Below are positions 9,293 to 19,154 of a stretch of DNA of 26,952 nucleotides, in pieces (the first letter of the stretch is position 1; each line of letters starts with the position of its first letter). The stretch spans positions 1 through 26,952 of the forward strand of contig MU624739.1 in assembly GCA_025349905.2 (NCBI GenBank), read 5' to 3'. Source of the DNA: Blastocladiella britannica (Eukaryota; Blastocladiomycota; Blastocladiomycetes; Blastocladiales; Blastocladiaceae). The notes below the pieces were generated by a model. That model ran no database searches, was not told where the DNA came from, and saw only the letters and a program-made list of their open reading frames with translations. The position numbers and the translations under genes are program-made.

Positions 9293-9933
9293 TCTTGAAA
9301 TATAAGATTTTTTTACATTGGCGTGTTGGTCGAAAAAATTCGAGATTCGAGTGGTGGGAAAAAGGGGATCTCCAACATAAACACCTTTACGCTGCCAAGA
9401 GAATGAATAATACTCCCGATCTTTACGAAATGAGCGCTTTGGTCTTGGATCCTGCGACATACTTGGTTCAGCTGTTCCGTTCTTCGCACCACCGCTTGCT
9501 GAACCGTTCGGATCGCAGCTCGTGACCCCAATTACTAATAAATACGACATGGTCATGGTCAGGACACTGTCGAAGTGTGGACTACATTACTGCGATCAGG
9601 CTGCGATTTCCGCCTATCAAACTGTCCGGGCCGTGAGTGTGCAGTTGTGCAGATTTCCATTTTTTCGATTATTCGAGCAGCTGGAACAAAAAAAATGGCA
9701 AGCAGATCCAAAGCGCGTGCTCGTCGGATCCGAAACAGCATGAAACGTCAAGGATCCCAGCGCAAGTCAAATTTGGTCAGTGAGACGCGACCGCGACTTC
9801 CTGAGGCGTGGCGCCTCCACAACACCTCGCGCGGTTTCACTGGCACGAGTGGCCGCAAGCGGCCGATACAAATACGGTGGCCAGGACCCTTTTTGTCCAA
9901 CATATGAGTACACCCATCAATAGAAAATAGAAA
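9293..9933. other. Spacer between secreted-protein copies 1 and 2
   Basis: A 641-bp region without a convincing gene. Several 60-100 residue open frames exist on both strands, but none shows a recognised domain, a signal peptide or a splice structure like its neighbours. The last 75 bp carry the promoter-like blocks shared with copy 1 (9859-9874 and 9918-9930). The stretch around 9500-9600 is less GC-rich than flanking genes. Confidence 0.4.
9859..9930 (+). promoter_or_regulatory. Promoter-like blocks of secreted-protein copy 2
   Basis: The 16-mer GCGGCCGATACAAATA (9859-9874) and the 13-mer CAATAGAAAATAG (9918-9930) are identical to those before copy 1. The second block ends three bases before the ATG of copy 2. 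Flanking sequence such as CGTGGCGC upstream is also partly shared with copy 1, so the duplication included upstream DNA. Confidence 0.5.
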
Positions 9934-10590
9934 ATGCACACCTCCATCGTCGTCATGCTTGCGGCCCTCGCCTGCTTGGCAAAAGCCAGCCCAGTGTCTC
10001 TGCTAGATACTGCTGCCGCCAACAATGGTACAGCGAGCCCTCAGTGGGGTAGGTGCCCGTCCCAATACGTGTCCAAATTTATTAAAGTCGATCAACGCGA
10101 CGTGCCGTACCGATTCGACGTCGGCGCCCCGTTCTGGGCTGAAGATGAACTTGCCTGCTCTGAGGCCTCGCTGGGCGCCGGGTACCGCGGTTCCGTGTAC
10201 CGGCGTGACAGTAAGCTATGCTTCATGAAGTTTGTTTTTTTTTTCCTCCATTATGCAGTTGATATGAAGCTTAATCCTATGGACATTAGGGACTTCCGAT
10301 ACAGGCGCGATTTATATATTCAGCAAGGAGACCAGACTAGGTTGGAAAACTATGATATCCCTGGTTCGTGTGTTTATCTTCCGTCAATATCCAATTAATG
10401 CCATTGGCTAAACCGCTGTCACACGATCGCAACAGAGTACGACACCACCAGTGCAGGACCGTACGACCTGACCGTCCGCGAGTTCAATAACGGCAGGGTC
10501 TGGTACAAGGCCTTCCCGTATTGCGAGGTGTGCACACTGATGGTGAAGGATAGGTACATGCCCCCCTGCCCCCGCCCGGATCGGAATTGA
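9934..10590 (+). CDS. Small secreted six-cysteine protein, copy 2
   Basis: Exons are 9934-10229, 10290-10363 and 10436-10590, with introns of 60 and 72 bp in phases 2 and 1; product 174 residues. The signal peptide has a hydrophobic core VVMLAALACL and a likely cleavage near KAS-P. The mature protein has an NNGT sequon and six cysteines: RCPSQ, LACSE, KLCFMK, PYCEVC (two) and PPC. Family blocks present are RDVPYRFDVG, FWAEDE, GYRGSVYR, ENYDIP, WYKAFP and CTLMV. No known catalytic motif is visible. In exon 3, GPYDLTV followed by WYKAFP faintly recalls the GPYxEFP-xGxVYTG region of RNase T1-type fungal ribonucleases, but the catalytic Arg and His are not matched. The C terminus (PPCPRPDRN) differs from the sister copies. 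It is predicted to be extracellular; function unknown. Confidence 0.82.
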
Positions 10591-10732
10591 GAAATCTATT
10601 CCGCCACTCGGATTTTTTTTTTTCTCGGCGCCACCACCACGGCAAATAAATTGTTTCAAAAACCCACGGGCGTGGTCCAACTCTTTTTCCCTTCGCCCGC
10701 CCTGCTATCCTGCCAGAATAGATTTAGAACAA

Positions 10733-11454
10733 ATGTACCCTCAACTGTCCTTGGTAATCGCCGTCGCTTTGCTCGTCCTGTTGGTGGCTGGAAGCCCCGT
10801 TGCCCATTCAACCACTGCAACCACGACTGTTGCTGCTGCAGCGCCTACCGAGGCCCTCTCGTTCCAGCCCAACAACAACACGACCGCCCGTATCCGCCCA
10901 CCGCCCGTGTGCTCTTGGACCTACATCGCAGTTCCCCTGCGCGTCTACCAGCGCGACGTGCCCGGCAAGTTTGATGTCGGCGATGGATTCTGGGCCGGCA
11001 GCGACCAAGCGTGCGCGCAGTCCTCCCTGGACTCGGGCTATCGCGGTGCCGTGTACCGTGGGTCGAGTGGGATGTGTTACATCAAGTTCGTTTTTTTGTG
11101 TTGCTGGTTCCAGGTGATTGAGACTAACCACACATACGACTGAGGGGACTGCCGTACAACAGCGAGCGTGTTACCATTGAACCCCATACCAACCAGATGG
11201 TCTATGGTTATGATGTACCCGGTTCGATCTTTCCTCATTTCTTCACTGGAAAGAAGTTGTACTGACAGTACAATGGAAAAGACTTTGACATTGAGTTTGA
11301 CGGCGACGACGATATCACGCACATCACCGAGAGCGATCTAGTGGTCAAGCCCGATCCCAAGAAGACGTTTGCCTGGTACAAAAAGTTCCCGTGGTGCAGC
11401 GATTGCACCTTCATGGTTATTGGGACGCGTACCGTCAAGACCTGCTCCGAGTGA
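10733..11454 (+). CDS. Small secreted six-cysteine protein, copy 3
   Basis: Exons are 10733-11085, 11145-11221 and 11282-11454, with introns of 59 and 60 bp, again in phases 2 and 1; product 200 residues. A signal peptide (LVIAVALLVLLVAGSP) leads into a Thr/Ala-rich linker with an NNNTT sequon, then the shared core: VCSW, RDVPGKFDVGDGFWAG, QACAQ, GYRGAVYR, MCYIK, YDVPDFDIEF, FAWYKKFPW, CSDCTFMVIG and a final TC. The six cysteines match copy 2 in position. The acidic stretch FDGDDD is specific to this copy. The 3' splice of intron 2 was chosen at AAAAG (11280-11281) because the nearer CAG at 11266-11268 would break the frame. Upstream sequence lacks the exact 16-mer and 13-mer of copies 1 and 2, so its control may differ. 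Function unknown. Confidence 0.8.
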
Positions 11455-11585
11455 TTTGTCTTCCAAAATACAATATTCTTGATACCAGCAAAGCGCGGCC
11501 ATGGTCCCGGCCGTCGCAGCGGTTATGTGTGTTTTCATTTCTCTCTTTCGATTATTTGGTGAATCACAGAGGAAATAAAAAAAGA

Positions 11586-14020
11586 ATGACCCGACCACCA
11601 AGTCCACCATCCTTTGGACGGCAACCATGTGCGGCCGCGTCGAAACACGCGCTGTCTGAGTTTTTGGTTCGCCTGGCACCGTTGCTCCCACAGTCGCCCA
11701 CGCTCGATCCCGCCCTTGAATGGTCCCAATGCGCTCCGGTATTGCGCGAAATGATGGCAGAAGCACCCGCGGGGAGCCAGTGCTGTACCGGCGCATGCGC
11801 GCATCCGGTCCGAATGCCGCCCGTCCCCCCTCCTCTTCCACGCCGGCACTCTCCAACCCCACCAGCCGTCGTTGTACCACCACAAGTACCACCGCCATTA
11901 GCAGCACCACAACAACAGAGCGCATGCATCACTGGCGCGTGCGTCAACGAAGCTCGCGCGGCCCGTCTACGACTCGCCAGCACGTTACAAGAGCTAGCGC
12001 AGCTCCGGCGCGCGCACGACGCGCAAGCGGCCACTGTCGCCGATACCCGCGACAAGTGCGAGCAACTAGTGGCCGCCTTGGCTGACGCGCGCGCATCGTC
12101 GTCACGATTATCGTCGGCGCTGTCCACGGCATCGCGCGAACGGGCTGCTGCACTGGACCGCGTAGCGGCACTCGAATCTGACCTCGCGGCGGCAGTTGCA
12201 GCAGCTGCGGCATCGAGTCCCGGATCGTCTTCGTCGTCTTCGTCTGGTGGTGGGATCGTGCTGACGCGGAAACGGTCGCTCCCAACGGACTTTGGATTGG
12301 CGGGACCGGCAGCTCCCCCTCCACCATCTTCGACAGCAATGAGCGGGTTCATTTCGGCCAAGCGACTCAATGCGGCCATGAATGGTGGGAATTCCGGAAT
12401 GATCGTGGACCTCACTGGACCCGAGCCTTCTGCACGCGGCGGTGGCAGCTCATCGCCCGACGACAATGCTAAGGGCAGTGGAGTGAGCTCTTCCATGCGG
12501 CCTCCGTACGTCTTAGTTGACGTTCTCAAAGGAACAAGTACTCACTGTTCCATTATAATAGCTCATACCACTTTAACGCTCCGGGGCAAAAATCAACGAC
12601 GGCCCCACCCGGGGGTACCAACAACACTTCTTCTCGCCCTTCGGGATCTTCTTCGTCCTCGGGACCGTACGGCGGCAAATCGAGCCGAAAAGACCAGGCT
12701 ACAACCCCGCCCAACCCGTCCAGCGTGCTTGCCGACGAGACGCTTCGCGAGAAGCTCAAGCACGTGGAGCCGAAGCTGATTGAAATGATCGAAAACGAGA
12801 TCCTGGATAATCGCGCTGGCGTGTACGTGTATATTTCTACACATTTATGGCTCTTGATCTGACATTTCTATAAAAACAGGGCGTGGGAGGACATTGCCGG
12901 GCTCGAGCACGCCAAGCAGGCGATCCAGGAAATCGTGATTTGGCCAATGCGACGACCGGACCTGTTCAATGCCGGATCGCTCCGGCGGCCGTCCAAGGGT
13001 GTGCTGCTGTTTGGCCCGCCGGGGACTGGCAAGACCATGATTGCCAAGTACGTTTTCAATTTTTACATTCGTTTGTTGGTCAAAAGTCCTCACCTTCGCT
13101 GTGATAGGTGCATTGCAAGCCAAGTCTCGGCGACCTTCTTTTCTATTTCAGCATCGTCGCTCACGTCGAAATGGGTGGGCGAGGCTGAGAAAATGGTGCG
13201 TGCGTTGTTTGCGGTCGCCCGGGCCAAGCAGCCGAGCGTCGTGTTCATTGACGAGATTGACTCGCTGCTGACCAGCCGCAGCGAGGGCGAGGCCGAGTCG
13301 TCGCGACGGATCAAGACCGAGTTTTTGGTCCAGTTTGTGTGTCCTCATTTTTCTTTGATGGCGTGTGCGATTCATATTGACAGGTATCATGGACCATATA
13401 GGACGGCGCATCCACCAATGGAGACGACAAGTTGCTGGTGATTGGAGCCACAAACCGGTACGTCATGCATTTCCTCAATTTGAATTTTACAACTAACAGA
13501 ATAAATGAATAGACCACAAGAACTGGACGAAGCCGCCCGCCGCCGGTTCAAGAAACGCCTCTTCATCCCCTTACCCTGCCCCGCCGGCCGCCGCCAGCTC
13601 CTAACCCACTTACTGCGCAAGCAACCGCACACGCTCATCACCAGCGACATTGAAGTGCTGGTCGGACTGACCGAGGGCTACTCGGGATCTGATCTGACGG
13701 GCTTGTGCGAGGAGGCAGCCATGGCACCTGTGCGGGAGATCGCGATCGCAGACTTTGATCGCGTCGATGGCGCATCGCTACGCCCGCTTGCGCTGGGTGA
13801 CTTGGTTGGCGCGCAGTCACAGATCCGGGCATCGGTCGCGGCCAAGGATATCGAGTTTCATGAGAAGTGGAACGAGGAGTTTGGGTCCAAGGTCGCTCCT
13901 GTTATTGCTCCTGTTGCCAAAATTGTTCCTGTCGAGGAAGCTGAGGAGGAAACCACGCCAACGACGGCCATGACCACTACACCAACAACATTGCCGACAG
14001 CAACAATAACGAACACATAA
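11586..14020 (+). CDS. FIGNL1: Fidgetin-like AAA ATPase FIGNL1
   Basis: Exons are 11586-12505, 12562-12822, 12880-13047, 13108-13336, 13402-13457 and 13513-14020; introns are 56, 57, 60, 65 and 55 bp; product 713 residues. The N-terminal half is low complexity with two CxTGAC hexapeptides (66-71 and 114-119) and an Ala/Arg-rich coiled coil (about 121-190). The family hallmark [16 protein letters not shown] precedes the AAA module. Walker A GPPGTGKT is at 439-446, Walker B VVFIDEID at 494-501, sensor-1 is GATNR and the arginine-finger region is [11 protein letters not shown] Vps4-type C-terminal segment ends in HEKWNEEFG plus a Thr-rich tail. FIGNL1 ATPases remodel RAD51 filaments in homologous recombination; microtubule functions are reported for the wider fidgetin group. 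The catalytic half is well conserved, so it should be active. The N terminus is much less certain. Confidence 0.94.
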
Positions 14021-14036
14021 AAGTATAAAAATGTAT
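14021..14036. terminator. Convergent 3' ends of FIGNL1 and DHX8
   Basis: Only 16 bp (AAGTATAAAAATGTAT) separate the two facing stop codons. The two mRNAs must extend into each other's coding sequence or share cleavage sites. Confidence 0.5.
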
Positions 14037-17000
14037 TCAACCAAACGTCTGACTGACGCGGCCAAACCGCTTCTGCTTGGACAACCGCCACTCGTCCTTT
14101 TCCTCGTACTTGTTGTACAGCGGCTCGACCTTCTCCTTGAGCTTGCGCTTGGACATGCGCGTCGGGTCGGCGATGCGGAAAAAGTTGGGCGCCACCTCGG
14201 TCAACCACTTGCCCTCGATCGCGGTCACCTCGCGCATGTACTCCTTGGTAGTGAGCACCAGCTCGTGGTAAATGACCCACTCTGGGTTCTTGTTGAACAG
14301 CGCCGACGACGGGTGAATATACACGGGTGTTCCCTCCACCAGCGTCTTGTACCCTTCCTGCGGATCCTTTTTCGCGGCGTGCGCAAAGAACCCGGAACAA
14401 ATGGCCTTTCGAACCTTGTTGTACTGCTTCCCACACGAGACCACGTTCTGGCGGTACCGGTCCATGATGCCGACCATCTGCTTGCGCACGTCCAACACCC
14501 GGCGCAGCGTGCGCGCCTGAATGTAGTTCTCGTGGCACCACGCGTTCGAGTAGTTGGACGCCTTCCACTGGTTGAACACTACCAGCAGCGTCAGGTGGTC
14601 GCCCTCGGGCTGGTTGAACCGGGCCTTGCGCTGATCGGCCACCTGCTGCTTGTCGCGCGGCCGGAAAAACACGTTGGGTTCCGACAACATCGCCACGATC
14701 GTCAGAATCTCTTCCGAGCAGCCCAGGTCCACCGACAGCAGCAACATTTTGGCCAAGGACGGGTCCAATGGGAACTCGGCCATCTTGCGGCCGATCCGGG
14801 TCAGCATGCCTTCGTCGTCGAGCGCCGACAGCGCGTACAGCAGTTCGAGGGCGGCAATCAGCGTTTGCGCCGGGGGCGGGTCCATGAAATCAAAGTGGAT
14901 CAGGTCGTTGATCCCCATGGCTTTCAGCAAGATCACCTGGTTGGCCAAGTTCGCCCGCTGGATCTCGGGCACCGTGCTTGGGAGCATCTCGTTGCGGAAT
15001 GCCGACTCGGTGTACAGCCGGTAACACTTGCCCGGTCCCGTACGTCCCGCACGCCCTTTCCGCTGGTCGGCCTGTGCCTGCGAAATCGGCACCACCCGCA
15101 GCGAGTCCATTCCCTTTTTCGGGTCGTACGCGTTCTGCTTGACAAACCCCGGGTCCACCACGTAAAAGATCCCATCAATCGTCAGCGACGTCTCGGCAAT
15201 GTTGGTGGCAATCACCAGCTTGCGCGACCCGAACGGCGCCGGGTCAAAGATCTGCGACTGAGTTTCGGCGGGGAGCGCCGAGAATGCCGGCAAGATGATC
15301 AAGTTGGGCACCTCGGGCCCGAGCTGTTTGGTGCGCTCGTAGAGCACCTCGCACGCGTTCTCGATTTCCTCTTGGCCCGTCAAAAACAACAGAATGTCGC
15401 CGGCGGGTTCGGTCAAGTGAATCTGCATCACCGCCGTGAGCGACGCCTCCAGGTAATCGGGTTCCGGCTCGCGCGTGTACAGCACCTCGACCGGGAACAT
15501 GCGGCCGGGGATCGTGAAGATCGGGCAGTCGTAAAAGTACGTCGAGAACTTGTCAGCATTGAGCGTGGCGGAGGTGACAATGATCTTGAGGTCGGGCCGG
15601 GCCTTGATGGTCTTTTTCAACAGGCCAAACAAAATGTCGGTGCTGACGGTCCGCTCGTGCGCCTCGTCCAGGATGATGACCGAGTACCGGCTCATGTCCG
15701 GGTCAACCAGGCACTCACGGAGGAGCATACCTTCCGTCATGTCTGTTTATTTGTTTTTATATGAGTACTTGTCATACGAAACGTACAAAAAATATTGCGA
15801 AAAAGACATACACTTGATCTTGGTGGCAGGCGACGTGCAATCCTCGAAACGAATCGTGTACCCGACCTCGTCACCCAAGTTACACCCAACCTCCTCGGCC
15901 ACGCGCTTGGCGACCGACATGGCCGCCACACGACGCGGCTGCGTGCACCCGACCAGCCCGCGGTCCGCAAACCCTTCCTCGTACAGGTACTGGGTCATTT
16001 GCGTGGTCTTGCCAGACCCGGTCTCGCCCACCACAATCAGGATCTGGTTGTCGCGCACCGCATCGACCAGCGGGCCGCGTAACTGGTACACGGGTAAGCC
16101 CATCCGTTGCTCCTTGATCGACAGACTGGTGATCTTGCCAAAGGTTCCGGCCTCGATCGCCTTTTTCCACTCGGGAATCGGCGCCCCGGCATTGGTGGAC
16201 CGGATCGCAAACTTCTCGGCAAACCCACCCGCACCGGCCGCCGACGACGCGGCCTGGATCTGGCGCATCGGGTCGTTCCAGGCATTGGCGCCCTCCTCGG
16301 CCTCGCGGCGCGCCGCTTCCTCCTCGGCCTGCTGCTGGCGCAACTGGCGGCGTTCACGGGCCAGTTCCCCACCCGCCACCGCCGCACGGTTAAGCGACCC
16401 GTCCTCGGCCTTGACGATCTTGACCGGGGACAGCTTGAGCGACAGCTTTGTCTGCCCACGCAAGAACACGGGCTCTTCCTCGCGGATCTCGATATCCACG
16501 TCCTCTTCCAGATCGGCGTCGTACGGCACGCCGCCACGGCCGTTACCATGCCCACCGCTGGCGCCAGCGACAGGACCACCAAACCGGTCCTCTTCATCGA
16601 GCTGGTACCGTTCCGATGGCGCCAGGACGCCTGCAGCCGCCAGTTGCTGCAACTCGAACCGTTCGGCCGACGACATGCGTTTCGCGGACCGGAACCCGGT
16701 GGCGTCGCGGTTAAGTGCCCCCGTCCCCTCGTGCTTCTCAAGCACGCGCGCACGCATCCGACCGCGCTCCTCCTCCTCGGCCTCCTCTTGGGCCGACTTG
16801 ACCCGCAACTGCGGCGATAGGTCCATTCCCGACTGCTGGTCCACATCCTTCATCGACAGCGAAAGCCGCGGACCGTTCACCGACATCACCTTGACCCACA
16901 CGTACTGGTTCTTTTTCACCACGGACGCAATGTCAGAGACCCGTGCCGACGAGACCATAGAAATATGGACCAGGCCTTCGACACGGTCGCGTAAGCCGTC

Positions 17001-17877
17001 GAGCTGTACGAACGCGCCAAAGTCGCGCACGTTGGTGGCGCGGCCGCGGTAAATCTTGTACTGCACGGGTGTCGCGTCGAGTGGAGGCGCGAGTTGGTAG
17101 GTTCTATGTTATGTAGGGTGAGTATGCAGAACAGGCAAGAAAGCAAATAAAGAGATACCTTTGGCCACGGTCCCGATCGCGGCTCGAGTTTCGCTGCTGG
17201 TCCCGACCGCCACCGCGCGTGGGTGGTGAACGCGATCGACCGTTTCTGGTACCCCGGTCGCGCGACGACGGGCGGCGGCGGCGATCCGACCGGCCAAACT
17301 CGTCCCGATCATCGGCTGGCGCGGCGGCAGACGGACCCGACCGGGCCAGAGCTTCCATTTCCGCCAGTACATTGGCGACAGCCCCCGCAGGTTGTGGTGG
17401 TCCCGATGGACCATCTTCACCATCAGCAAGCAAGTCGCGTTTCGTCCGCCAGTTGTCGTCGTCGGGCATTGCCAGCCCTGGGAACCGTGAAGCCGATTTC
17501 GCCGGCAGTCCACCGACCGGTTTCGCAGCAGCCGCAGTCGCGCGCTCCTTCTTGTACAACGGCAGCATCGCCGACACGAGCCGGTCAACCGAGTCCACCA
17601 GCGTCGGCGGCAGCTCGTCCATGTCATTTTCGGCCAGCAGTTCGCGGAACTGGGCTGGGTCCCCGCGCGCCTGCGTGTGCAGGTCAATCAGGAACTCGGC
17701 AATGGTCGGGTCGTCGATCCCAACGTGCGTGTCGAGCTCTTTGGTCAAAGCCGAGACCAGGTTGAGCAGTTCCAGGTGTTCGAGGTCGGGCGTGGATGGG
17801 TGCTGGTGGTGCGCCGAGGCTAGGGCGGCGGCGCGGCTGGCCGTCGGTGGGGGACGCGAGGGCAGGGACGCGGCCAT
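14037..17877 (-). CDS. DHX8: Spliceosomal DEAH-box RNA helicase DHX8/Prp22
   Basis: Exons are 17877-17159, 17103-15812 and 15742-14037; introns are 55 and 69 bp; product 1238 residues. The N-terminal helical domain (about 30-110) is followed by an Arg/Ser/Asp-rich segment ([14 protein letters not shown]) typical of splicing factors. An S1 RNA-binding domain lies at about 253-325 ([20 protein letters not shown]). The helicase core has motif [11 protein letters not shown] (599-608), motif II DEAH (696-699), motif III SAT (728-730) and motif [10 protein letters not shown] (897-904). Winged-helix, HA2 and OB-fold regions run to the end ([25 protein letters not shown]). S1 plus DEAH identifies Prp22/DHX8, which releases mRNA from the spliceosome. 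Motif VI has Lys where QRSGRAGR is common. The T|gtatgt donor at 15811 was chosen because it restores KIKYMTEGMLL. Confidence 0.95.
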
Positions 17878-17980
17878 TTTTTTTGTTTTGTTTTAAACCA
17901 GTCGTTGTCGTGGTGCGACGCGCGTCCAGACGGAAATGTGAAATGGTTTATGCTAGAACTTTGAAAGAGACACCGTATCA
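17878..17980. promoter_or_regulatory. Divergent promoter DHX8 / PHA2
   Basis: Two start codons face away from each other with 103 bp between them. A T-rich run lies immediately upstream of the DHX8 ATG (17878-17894). No specific binding site is recognised. Confidence 0.5.
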
Positions 17981-19112
17981 ATGGACTCCTCGACCACCGC
18001 ACCGCCGCCGCCGCCGACGCTCCGCATTGGCTTCCAAGGTATACAATCTTTTTGAAAAGGACCACCGCCAAAATCACTCATTGCAGGATATCGTAGGCAC
18101 ATTTGGCGCCTACTCCGAGTCGGCCCTGGTCGACTTCTACCACCAGGTGCACCAGCTGGTCCCTGTTGACGACGACACGACCACTGGCTCTGTCCGCGGA
18201 CGCCTGCAATCGGTCGCCTTTACCGAGTTCTCTGAGGTGCACTCATCCTGGAGCCCTCATGGCTAAACGGATAACCAATTCCTTAAAAAAAAATAACAGC
18301 TTTTCGATGCCCTCGAGGCCGGCGACATTGACCGCGGGTTTGTGCCCGTCGAAAACACTCGGTCGGGCTCCTTTCCCGAGATCCACGCGCAGCTGCGGGC
18401 CCGTGCGGTCCACGTGACGGCCGAGTACGTGGTCCGTGAGCGGCACTGCTTGGTCGCGCACCCGGGCGTGACACTGGCCGACTTGGTGGAGATTCGGTCG
18501 CACCCGGCCGTCTTGGACCAGTGCCGGGGGTTCTTGGACCGCGCGTCTGCGGCTGTTGCTGCAACAGGTGAAAACAAGGCACTGCTGATCACGCAGGCGA
18601 TGGATACCGCCGCCAGCGCAGAGTACGTTGCCGCGGACCCAGGGTCTCACCGGTACGTTGCGGCGATCGCTTCGGCGGAAGCCGCACGGCGGTACGGCCT
18701 GGTGGTACTGGTGAATGCGATCCAAGTCGATTCCCCGACCGCCCAGACCACCACCCGGTACTTTGAGTTATCGGCCGAACGCCCCACATCCCCACCACCG
18801 CGCCACGCGTCGCCCAAGACGTTACTGGCCCTCACCCTGAAAAACACCGCGGGGACGCTGTTCAAGGCCCTGAGCTGTTTTGCATTGCGCGACTTGAACG
18901 TCACCAAGCTTGAGTCGCGGCCGCTGGGCAACCAGCTGCACCCGTGGGAACTGGTGTTTTACGTGACCGTGGAGGCGGCCGTCAACGACGCGGCATTCAC
19001 ACGCGCGATCGTCAACTTGGAGGAGTACGTCACGTCGATCAAGGTGCTCGGGTGCTTTGCGAGCACGCAGCAGCCGAACCGCGGGGACTTGAGTCGCGTA
19101 TACGGGGTTTAG
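17981..19112 (+). CDS. PHA2: Prephenate dehydratase with C-terminal ACT domain
   Basis: Exons are 17981-18038, 18097-18236 and 18300-19112; introns are 58 and 63 bp; product 336 residues. The enzyme converts prephenate to phenylpyruvate in phenylalanine synthesis. The N terminus reads RIGFQGTFGAYSESA (15-29), the family start. LFDALEAGDID and VPVENTRSGS (81-90) line the active site, and TTTRYF (216-221) supplies the conserved Thr-Arg motif. An ACT domain (about 238-325) contains KLESRP (269-274), the phenylalanine-binding signature, so feedback inhibition by Phe is likely. The first exon is only 58 bp and was recovered by splicing; the acceptor at 18095-18096 (rather than the CAG ten bases earlier) restores FQG-TFGAYSE. 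The Pro run near the N terminus is not conserved. Its stop is only 42 bp before the next gene's ATG. Confidence 0.94.
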
Positions 19113-19154
19113 TCTCTCTTTCCAAAAATTGGAATCAAGCTTGCATTACAAAAT

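Noticed and set aside
9522..9600. Possible remnant of a fourth secreted copy (YDMVMVRTLSKC resembles the MVIGTRTVKTC end of copy 3)
   Set aside because: Only about ten residues align and no other family block or intron boundary lies nearby; chance similarity cannot be excluded.
9694..9907. A small very basic frame (MASRSKARARR...) in the spacer between secreted copies
   Set aside because: It resembles a nucleolar or ribosomal-type basic tail at first glance, but no family fits and its end overlaps the promoter block shared by copies 1 and 2.
11262..11269. CAG acceptor for intron 2 of secreted copy 3
   Set aside because: It gives a phase-0 junction with a phase-1 donor and breaks the frame; the AAAAG acceptor at 11280-11281 keeps frame and aligns with copy 1.
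14031..15764. A 577-residue open frame on the plus strand opposite DHX8
   Set aside because: It mirrors the conserved DEAH helicase exon on the minus strand, has His/Arg/Val-rich composition typical of antisense to GC-rich codons, and no domain.
15550..17052. A 500-residue plus-strand open frame
   Set aside because: Antisense shadow of the S1/helicase exon of DHX8; Ser/Arg-rich with no family match and it runs through the intron at 15743-15811.
18076..18086. Upstream CAG acceptor (TTGCAG) in PHA2 intron 1
   Set aside because: It puts the downstream GTFGAYSE block out of frame; the TAG at 18094-18096 restores it.
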